Origin: Caulochytrium protostelioides
Lineage: Eukaryota; Chytridiomycota; Caulochytriomycetes; Caulochytriales; Caulochytriaceae
DNA: 64,000 bases
Reading direction: 5' to 3'
Assembly: GCA_003615045.1 (NCBI GenBank)
Contig: ML014114.1
Span: forward strand, 186,001 to 250,000
Part shown: positions 56,609 to 64,000 of the stretch, piece after piece
Position numbering within the stretch: position 1 is the first letter of the stretch
Layout of the letters: each line of letters opens with the position of its first letter
The notes under the pieces: generated by a model
Databases searched by the model: none
The model's input: the letters and a program-made list of their open reading frames with translations, nothing else
What the model was told of the DNA's origin: nothing
Position numbers and translations under genes: made by a program

Positions 56609-57181
56609 TCGCGATAGCGTGGCCACGCTGCCAGGTAGCACGATGCGGATCATTCAAGTGGCGTGGATGACGATGCCGGACACTGCTGCGGGCCGTGACG
56701 ACGACAGCGACGGCGGCCGCAATGATCCCCGTCGCCTGTGATCCAGACGTGGATGATGCGCCGCGATGGTGAACCGCGAGTCCGTATGTATGCTGGAGGT
56801 CGAAGACGTCCGCCGGATGGATTCGTTTCTTCTTGGTCCCGATGCCCTCGGGGTGTTCCTTGCAAAGCCGCGACTTCCGTCAAGGACATCCGCGACGGCG
56901 GTCCCCTTTGCCTTCTCACTGACTATATCCGATACTTGATATGACTCCATACCACCCGGGATCACCAGCCACCTGAGATTCCTCCTCATCCATTCCAGTC
57001 CGATCTCGCGGATTCGGGTTCACTGGATCGCATCAAACCGTTTCGCTTTTCTTCGCTGACAGTAACGCGGCGGCTTCACATCTCGCGTACGTTTCATTGG
57101 GATCGGCGGGTGCTCCAGATTGTGATCTCTCGGGGTTCCGACCCGCGGTGCCGCTCGCCTCCCCGCGCCTACCGCAGGATC

Positions 57182-60100
57182 ATGCTGCCTGCCGGTGAGG
57201 CGGGCCCCCATGGGCCGGCCAGCGCGGCGCTGGTCCAAGCCATCGACGAGGCTTCTCTAGATGGGATCCAGCAGGCGCTCCGTGCCCATGGCGACCTGGC
57301 CTTGGCCACAGTTCCCCATGAGCCGCTGGACGCGGTCCGCTTCTTCCTGCAGGCTCGGCCTCGCGCCGTCGGGGAGGGCGGTGTGATCGATGCGGATGGC
57401 ACGACCGATATGGACGGCGAAGATCTCAGCGGCTTCAGCTTCCTCTGCTACCTCATGGTGGCGCTGTGCCGCGCCAAAACCATTCGTAAGCGGTACACAT
57501 CGCTCATTGAAGGGTTCGACGTGATGGTGAAGGTAAGATCACGATTGGCGCATGCCGTCTCGGCATTTGCGAAGCGGATGGCAATCACAATATTAACTGC
57601 GATTGCAGAAGGGACAGCGATTAGGACCACCGTCCTGGTCGCGAGGATGGCAGAACGCGACTGCCGCTATTGATCGATGTCATGCGCTGTATATGGCGTC
57701 ACTCACGCTTCCTTTTTGGAAACTGGTCTCGCTTCTCAATCATGCTGATGCGCTGATCTCGGATCGGGAACGTCTATCGCACGGGTGCCTTTAACGCCCA
57801 TGCGGCATTCGATGCACATGATTCGGCTACGTATATTTCGGCTATGTGTCATCCGCGATGCTCTCCGTGCTGCAGACCACACCGAGGACCACGCTCCGCG
57901 CCGTCCGGTGGGGCGCCGGCAACACGTTGCTCCACCTGGCGGCCTTACTCGCGCTGCCGCAGGTCGTCGAGCTTCTCCACGCCATCGACATCGACCCTGA
58001 AGTCCGCAACGCACACGGTCAGCTGGCCGCGGACCTTGCGCCCGACACTCTGACGCGTGACATAGTCTGCCGCCACGCCGTCCTCGACCGCACCACCGGT
58101 CCCACCTCTCGGCGCTGGCGATCCTCGACGGAATCGGCCAAGCCGGACCCGGTACGCCGTCTGGATCCCGGCAGCAACGGGACGCACACCGGACCCACCG
58201 CGAACGCCGCGCGCTCCCAGGCATCGATGGGCGCCGGCGCGGAGACGCCGACGCCGCCGCCGCCGCCGTCCTCGTCCAAGGCCGATTGGTCGGCCCTCGC
58301 GGGCGTCTCTGCCGTTCGGCGCAGTCGCTTCATTGCCTGGGACGCGCAGACGGGCGGCATCACAGCCGCCCCGGCCGATACCGCGGCCACGAGCGCCGCG
58401 CCACGCGCTGCACCGTCCATGACGCGCACGCGCTCCTTCCGCGTCGACACCTCGCAAGGCGTGCAGCTCTCGGCGGGCCGTGGCCGCCAGCGGTCACCAA
58501 CAGTCAGCGGCGGTTCGCCCACGCTGACGCCCGCGTCGCCGGCCTCGCGCGCCCAGGCGTCCATGGCCACGAGCATGAGCCCCAGCGCAGGCTCAGGCAC
58601 CGAGGTCCCGGCCTCCGCTGCCGAGGGCGTTCGCATGCCGTCACCGCCGCCGCCGCCGCCGGCGAGCTCCTTGGGCCCCGTGGCCCGCACGACCGAGGAC
58701 CGCGGCGGCATCAACCACAGCCGTCTCGGATCGGTTCGGGACAACCCGTTCCTCCGGGCCGATCTGAACGGCAGTGTGGTGTCCCTAAGCGGGCCTTCCG
58801 TCAGTGCTGCCGTCACGAGCCCTCCCACGGGAGCCGCGGTCCCCGCTCCTAGCAGCCCCGTCAAAAACAGCCGGTTTTTTAAGCAGATGGGGTCGGTGAT
58901 GAAGAGCTGGCGGACTCCAACGCTGGGCAGCGGCTTGATCACTTCCCCCAGCGCGCGGCGCTGGGAGGCCGGCGAGAAGGCACCCCAGCCCCTCGATGCC
59001 GCATCCGCGAAGGCCCCCGACGTTACCGCCGTCGCCGCTGCTGCGGTCGACACCAGGCCCGCCAATGCGGTACCGGGTGCCCCACTCTCTTCGCTCGGCG
59101 TTCGTCTTTTTGCGCCGGCCCCGACTTTCGCGCGGGTGGCCACGACGACGACCAACGTTACCATGGCACCACCGCCGAAAAGCGCGCCGAATGCCGGCGA
59201 CCTGCGGATGGCGTCGTGCCCTGTCCACGTGGACACGGACGCCGTGTCAGCGGCCCTGTCGGTGGACAGCCAGTCTCCGTGGAGCGAGGAAGCCCCGTCG
59301 GCGCTGACGGCGGTGTCGGCGCTCGCGCCCATGTCCGCAGCGGCGGCACCTTCGATGGGGTTGCCCGCCTCTCCGAGTCGGGATCAAGAACCGCTACGAG
59401 AGACCGGCGACCGTTCCGTGACTCTGGCGGACGATGCGTGTCCTGTCGCGCCGCCGGCGCCGCACAGCACCCGCGACGAGGCGGCGCCGCCGGTTGCCGC
59501 GCCACTCGCCCCGATCCGCGCGTCGTCGCCGCTAGCGCGGCGTGAGGACGATGCCCCGATCGCGCAGCCTGACGCGACGCCGCCGGCGGCGGCCAGCGGC
59601 GGCGCCAGCGTCGCCGAGCTGGCCGCAATCGCGGTGCAGAACCAGCAGACCGATGCGGTGATGGACGCGGTGCTGGGCGCCTTGCTGGGCGGCAACGTGG
59701 CGACCGTGCCGGTCCCGGCCCCGGTGGCCGTGCCGGCTCCGGCGCCAGCCCCGGAACCCTTCCCGCCGGTCGCCGCCGATCGGGCCGCCGACGGTTCCTT
59801 CCACGACGCCCGCACGGAGGGCGTAGAGCGCGCGGAGGGCGAGGACGACACGGAAGGTGCGGCGCCCGAGCCTGATGCGCTCCTCCTCCGCGCGGCGGAG
59901 GCCATGTCGGACCCGATGAGCTCGGTCGGCTCCTCCTGCTCGGAGATACACGACATCGATCCGTTGCCGCTGTCGATGGCGTCCTTCCAGGTCCAGCTGG
60001 CCGACGACAGCTTCCTCGGGAGCGCTGTCGGGTTCGGCCACGAACTCCTCGGCAGCCTCGGCCTCGATGCGGACGCCCCGCTGCTGCTGGCCGACGCGGC

Positions 60101-62042
60101 CGCCCGGCGCCTTGCGGAGGCCCCGGCCGCCGACGCCAGCGTGCGGTCGAATGCCACGCTGTTGAGCGATCTCGGCGCTGGGCCGCACGGCCGGAGCGCC
60201 TCGCCGCCGTCGTCGTCCGCGTGGTCGGCTCGCTCGCAGCTCGCATCGATGCGGTCCGACGACACGCTCGACTTGGACGCGCGGGCGCCGCTGCCGCTCA
60301 AGACTGTCCCGGCCGCAACGGCGTCCCTGCCCGCGACGCCACTGCCGCTCGAGAACCCGGCCGGACGGCCAGCGCGCCGCCTGCCGCGGGCGGCGGCGAT
60401 GGGCGACACGATGACGGATGTCTCGCGCAAGCTCTCGCCGTTTGCGCAGAGCCTGAAGTCCATGTTCACGACGCAGCGCATCCCGAGCCCGTCCGCGGCG
60501 TCGCGACGTCCGAGCGGGTCCGGCGCCCTGGGCGCCGGCCCGGGCGTGGCCGGGGGCCCGATGACGAGCGCGACGGCGCGGCCAGCGCTGGTGCCGGCGA
60601 CACGCCGGTCGCCGCCGGGCGGCCGCGCCGGCCCCAAGAAGTCGGTCCGGTTCGGCGTCGCGTGGCGGAGCGAGCTGGAGCGCCGGCGCTACATCCTGGC
60701 CCACCAGCCGCCCAGCCCAGTGCCGCCCGACACGCCCTTCGACCCGTACGTGTTTGTGATCAGCCTGTACGACCTGCAGGACAGCAAGATGGCGTGGACC
60801 GAGGGCTCGGTCTTGGAGCTGTACTCCGGCGACTCGGGCATCGTCAAGACGCTGCCGCTGGGCGATCCGCACAGCCCGGTGCCCCTGAACTGGAGCGGCC
60901 AGATGCCGCTCTCCGACCTGAGTCACGACTTCCCGATCACGCTGCGCATCCGCTCGCCCGCGGCCGCCGCGGCGGGCGGCGACGGTGCGGACGTCGACAG
61001 CGGCAAGCCGAAGCAGGGCAAGATGGCGGCCATGCTGCAGCGGTCGACGCTGACGCGCAAGCGGCTGAGCATGCGCGCGCGGTCGTCGCGCGGCTCGAGC
61101 AGCACGGTCCAGCTGGCGTCGAGCGAGCACATCGCCATCCCGCTGAACGGCACGCTGATCGCGGCGTCGTCGCTGGCGCTGGCGCCGCTCGCCGAGACGG
61201 TGGACCCGCAGGACGTCGTGCTGGAGCTGCGCACGGCGGCCAACGAGTATGCGGGTCGCATCGTCGCGCGCGCGACCGTGATGCCGATGACGGCGGCGCT
61301 GTTCCGCGTGGGCGTGCCGTCGCACGTGGAAGCGATCGAGCAGGGCCTCAATGCGTATGCGCTGGCGCACGAGACGTTCCAGTCGGGGCGCATGCGTCAG
61401 CACGGCGGCGACTGCGCGTCGTGGCGCGAGCGGCACTACGTGCTGACCGGCGCGCGGCTCGACAGCTTCCATCCGCAGACCGGCGAGTGGAAGGCCGCGA
61501 TCGCCATCCGGCACGTCGCCGCCATCCGCTGCCGCGACCACGAGGCCTACCAGGACACCGTTCTCGACATGCGCATCATCGCGGAGGGCGCAGGGGCGAC
61601 CGACTCGAACGTGACGATGTCCGACGGCATGCGCGGCCGCGCGGCCTGTCTGGGGCCTCTCGAGCCGCAGGACGGCGAAGCCGATCTGGTGCTGGAGTTC
61701 AAGGACGGGCGGTCCATTGGGTTCCGCTGCGCCGATGCCGCGCTGCTTGGCGAGTGGATTCTCGCCATCGGCGGCGTCCAGATCAACTTGGACGAGTTCG
61801 AGACGCCGCCCTGGGTCGAGCATGTGCCCGGCATTGCCGACTGGCTCGCCGCGCATGCCGCAGGCAAGGACGACGACGACGACTCCAGCGATGCCGACGC
61901 CGTCGACGCCGACGCGGGAGACGGCATCGATGCCGCGGCAGGCGTCTATGGCGCCGCCCGCGGCGCTGTCAGCAGTGCCATGAACGGGCGATTCCTGCCC
62001 ATGGACGATGCGTCCACGGCCCACCGCGCGCTCGTCCGATGA
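57182..62042 (+). CDS. Ankyrin-type N-terminus plus anillin/Bud4-like C-terminus with PH domain
   Basis: Proposed exons 57182-57532 and 57876-62042 (phase 0), 1,505 aa. Exon 1 (ATG at 57182) has helical, ankyrin-like sequence (ALVQAIDEASLDGIQQALRA), and exon 2 continues with a clear ankyrin-type repeat (GNTLLHLAALLALPQVVELL). About 180-1060 are disordered Ala/Pro/Ser. About 1070-1285 are a beta-rich region (DPYVFVISLYDLQDSKMAWT) in the place of the C2-like anillin homology domain. A PH domain follows at about 1289-1423; its start, MRQHGGDCASWRERHYVLTG, matches the anillin/Bud4/Mid2 consensus HQ.GGDC..WRRRYF.L.G. Such proteins scaffold septins and the cytokinetic ring at the cortex. An Asp-rich stretch precedes the C-terminus. 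The 5' gene structure is less sure than the PH call; starting in exon 2 alone (ATG 57858) is the alternative. Confidence 0.72.
57533..57875 (+). other. Proposed intron (343 nt) in the anillin-like gene
   Basis: Donor AAG|GTAAGA at 57532/57533 and acceptor GTGCTGCAG ending at 57875. AT-richer than both exons, containing in-frame stops, and phase 0 so that ankyrin-like sequence continues across the joint. An additional small exon inside it cannot be excluded. Confidence 0.5.
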
Positions 62043-62948
62043 GGGCAGTCCGCAGCAGTCCGACGGTGCGCCGTCGCCTTCTTCTCCTTGTCCCATAATG
62101 AATGTGTATGATGGTCCTGCTGAGCTTCTTTTCACCGCGAGGCTCGTGTCGTCCTTGTCGCATGCACCCTGGCGGCCGCGGCGCAGCGCGACGGCGAGAT
62201 GGCGAAGTGCTAGGCCGCGGCAGCGGCGAGCTGCGCCACCCCTTGCGCAGCGCCGCGGCCCGCCGGCCGCCCTTCGAATGCCGCCGCCCCCGCACACCGC
62301 CGCCGTCGAGACGCTTGCGGTGGCGACGGCCACTCGCTCGCTTGTAGGATCAGCAGAAGCCGACGGGTCGACCACGCACGTCATCGCCGCCAGGACCGCC
62401 ACCGTCGCCGGCGTCGACAGCGACGATCCTTCTTGTTCCTGTTTGGGTCGGACGACACTGTTGGTCTCGGGCGGTGGTGACCCTCCCGACAGGTACGCCC
62501 GTCACGGCTCGCCGGTACTCTCCCGCCTCGCCGTTCACCTCTCACCGCTCGCCGCTTCCGGCGTTTAGCTCGTGCCGGTTCCCTTCTAGCCGCTCGGCAT
62601 GCATGCCACGATACTGCCTTCGCACGCCTAGAGCCGCTCGGTTCCCGTTGTTCCCGGCTCCCCGCGACCGGCTTGCTGCCGTCCGCTGCCGCCCATTGTC
62701 ACCCGCTGCCGTCCACGGTCGGCACGTGGCCACCGAGCTCGCCGGCTATTGGCTCTCGTCCAATCCTTCGGGCGAGCCGACGCGGGTTGCGGGCGTCCAT
62801 CGCCCCACGTGGTTCCGACCACCCCCGCCGCGCCGCTCCGCGCCGTCCCCTCGGCCTCCTGAGCCGCCGTGGACGCGCGGCGGCGTGAGCCCCCTGCAGC
62901 GCCGTCGTTCGTGGCAAGTGCCGTTCGTGGCCGCCGCGCCGCACGGCT
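62043..62948. other. Intergenic region upstream of CEP135
   Basis: About 900 bp, GC-rich, with repeated CCGCTGCCG/CTCGCCG motifs (62500-62710). ORFs here are shadow-like. The frame used by CEP135 has a stop at 62886-62888, so the coding start lies after it. Confidence 0.5.
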
Positions 62949-64000
62949 ATGGCGCGCGCCACGGCGCGCCGCGGGCAGTGGTCGCTGGCCGACCCGTCCG
63001 TCACGGCGGCCGAAGCGATCACCGATCGCGCGTTCTCCCACGGCTTTCTCGACAAGCGCTCCGCAGCACCGACAGCCGCCGCAGCATCGGCGGCGGCACC
63101 GCGGCGTGCCCGCTCGGCCAGTCCCTCGCGGCTGCCCGGAACCGCCGACGGCGTGCGGCTCAAGCCCACGCCGCCGCCGTCGCCGCCGTCCGCGGCCGCG
63201 CCCAGAACCGCCCCGTCCATCGCGAAGCCCGTCACGCAATGGCTCTCGGAGGATGACCGCTACCAAGCCGTCCGCGCGCGACTCGACCAGCTGGACTACA
63301 CGCAGCCGTTTACGAAGGACGCCGTCGGGCTCGTAGGCGCGCTGCTGGCGGATCTCCTCAAGACGACCGAGACAGCGCGCGACCTGCGTCACGCGCTGGA
63401 TGCGCAGCGCAGCGACCACGCCGCCCTGGCCGACCAGGTGGCACCGCTGCGCCACACGATCGCCCAGCTCACGCGCGACAACAACCAGCTCCACCGCGAC
63501 GTCGTCACGCTTGCGGAGGAGAAGGAGGCCGCCGAGCGCCGCTCGCAGCAGGCGGCGCGCGCGGTCGAGAGCCAGATGGCCGACCTGCGCTTCCAGAACG
63601 CCCAGTATGCGCAGCAAGTTCAGCAGGAGCGCGAGCGCGCGGAGCAGTGGCGCAACAAGATCCCCGGCATATCCAAAACGGTCGAGCAGATGGCGAAAGC
63701 GGCCAGCGGACGGCGCGGCGGCGGCGGCAGCAGCAGCGTCGGCGTCGGCGGCGGCGGCGGCAGCGGCCTCGCGCGTCCGGACCCCGACGGCGTGATCCGT
63801 GACGGCGTGTTGACCGGCCACCAGGCTGACAGCCGCTTCGAGCTGACCGCGGCGCTGGCGCCCGTGCCTCCCGACGTGCTGCCGACGTTGCTGCAGCTGG
63901 GCCCCGATCCGGCGCAGGCGGACCTCGTCCGGCTCGCCGAGACGCGGTACACGCAGCTCGCGGGGGCGCACGAGCGCCTGAAGCAGCTGCACGGGTCGGT
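62949..64000 (+). CDS. CEP135: CEP135/Bld10-like centriole protein (5' part, runs off window)
   Basis: 350 codons, cut by the window edge. CEP135/Bld10 connects the SAS-6 cartwheel to the microtubule triplets of centrioles and basal bodies. The first ATG after the in-frame stop at 62888 is 62949. Residues 1-95 are Ala/Pro/Ser-rich. The family's N-terminal coiled-coil signature begins at about residue 100: YQAVRARLDQLDYTQPFTKD, LVGALLADLLKTTETARDLR, QVAPLRHTIAQLTRDNNQL and SQMADLRFQNAQYAQQVQQE. This order matches human CEP135 (RLDQLGY, DLVHTTESLR, PYKLENARLSRENNELY, ETADLKFLNNQYAHKL). A Gly/Ser linker (about 255-275) follows. The frame is the only one of the three with heptad-like helix content. 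Confidence 0.9.
   Translation, partial: MARATARRGQWSLADPSVTAAEAITDRAFSHGFLDKRSAAPTAAAASAAAPRRARSASPSRLPGTADGVRLKPTPPPSPPSAAAPRTAPSIAKPVTQWLSEDDRYQAVRARLDQLDYTQPFTKDAVGLVGALLADLLKTTETARDLRHALDAQRSDHAALADQVAPLRHTIAQLTRDNNQLHRDVVTLAEEKEAAERRSQQAARAVESQMADLRFQNAQYAQQVQQERERAEQWRNKIPGISKTVEQMAKAASGRRGGGGSSSVGVGGGGGSGLARPDPDGVIRDGVLTGHQADSRFELTAALAPVPPDVLPTLLQLGPDPAQADLVRLAETRYTQLAGAHERLKQLHGS

Larger units (their letters stand above)
53040..57180. other. AT-richer island of unclear origin
   Basis: About 4 kb with visibly lower GC and less biased codon use than the rest of the window, bounded by GC-rich genes. It carries the broken ORF pair, a 24-bp palindrome, an imperfect hairpin and a perfect inverted repeat (separate entries). 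Short ORFs inside it (for example 55748-56038) have no recognised similarity. A transferred, selfish or decayed segment is possible; no transposase, reverse transcriptase or integrase motif was seen. Confidence 0.5.
54789..57181. other. Gene-free part of the AT-richer island
   Basis: 2.4 kb containing the palindrome at 55859-55882, the imperfect hairpin at 55507-55566 and the inverted repeat at 56567-56608. Short ORFs are unconvincing and no RNA gene was identified. The last few hundred bases are the probable leader of the ankyrin/anillin-like gene. Confidence 0.5.

Noticed and set aside
59532-62402. 956-codon ORF on the minus strand opposite the anillin-like gene
   Set aside because: Arg/Gly/Ala/His-rich shadow translation of a GC-rich coding strand; the plus strand has a clear PH domain.
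62628-63992. 454-codon minus-strand ORF opposite CEP135
   Set aside because: The plus-strand frame from 62949 matches CEP135 blocks in order; the minus ORF has only Arg/Gly/Ala bias.
1-64000. High-GC bacterial contamination
   Set aside because: Gene set (Atg3, septin, TAF12, Rqc2, CEP135), splice signals and long intergenic spaces are eukaryotic; no bacterial operons or Shine-Dalgarno patterns were seen.
1-64000. CRISPR arrays, rRNA genes or viral sequences
   Set aside because: No spaced direct repeats of CRISPR type, no rRNA core sequences and no viral hallmark genes were found on either strand.

Overview
The window looks like nuclear DNA of a zoosporic (flagellated) early-diverging fungus with a very GC-rich, compact and mostly intron-poor genome. 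Three families point to fungi: an Rxt3-type Rpd3L histone deacetylase subunit, a fungal-style mS23/Rsm25 mitochondrial ribosomal protein, and a septin beside an anillin/Bud4-like protein. A CEP135/Bld10 centriole protein at the right edge implies a lineage that builds basal bodies, as chytrids and Blastocladiomycota do and Dikarya do not. Two genes are best read with spliceosomal introns, so the DNA is eukaryotic and not a high-GC bacterium. The species cannot be named from the sequence alone.

Layout. 0.1-4.2 kb: an MPDU1-like ER protein (-) diverging from histidyl-tRNA synthetase (+), which has two in-frame starts that fit mitochondrial and cytosolic forms. 6.5-13.1 kb: a 1,644-residue membrane-anchored cyclic-nucleotide phosphodiesterase (+) converging on mS23 (-). 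14.0-21.4 kb: an unrecognised single-pass membrane protein (-), RXT3 (+) and a Snapin-like coiled-coil protein (-). 22.3-35.7 kb: RQC2/NEMF (+), an unrecognised 2,449-residue protein (+), the parvulin PIN4/Par14 (-) and a small two-exon coiled-coil gene (+). 37.0-47.3 kb: diacylglycerol kinase (+), septin (+), SDHAF2/Sdh5 (-) and ATG3 (-). 48.0-51.8 kb: a very long TAF12 (-). 53.0-57.2 kb: an AT-richer island with a broken ORF pair, palindromes and inverted repeats. 57.2-64.0 kb: an ankyrin/anillin/PH protein (+) and the 5' part of CEP135 (+).

The genes are mostly housekeeping: translation and ribosome quality control (HARS, RQC2), mitochondria (mS23, SDHAF2, mitochondrial HARS), chromatin and transcription (RXT3, TAF12), autophagy and lysosome (ATG3, Snapin-like), signalling (PDE, DAG kinase), cytokinesis and cytoskeleton (septin, anillin-like, CEP135). 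There is no operon logic; neighbours are mostly unrelated, as usual in eukaryotes. The parts least explained by known families are the 2,449-residue orphan, the AT-richer island, and two perfect long inverted repeats (34176-34225 and 56567-56608). No tRNA, rRNA, CRISPR array or intact transposon was found.
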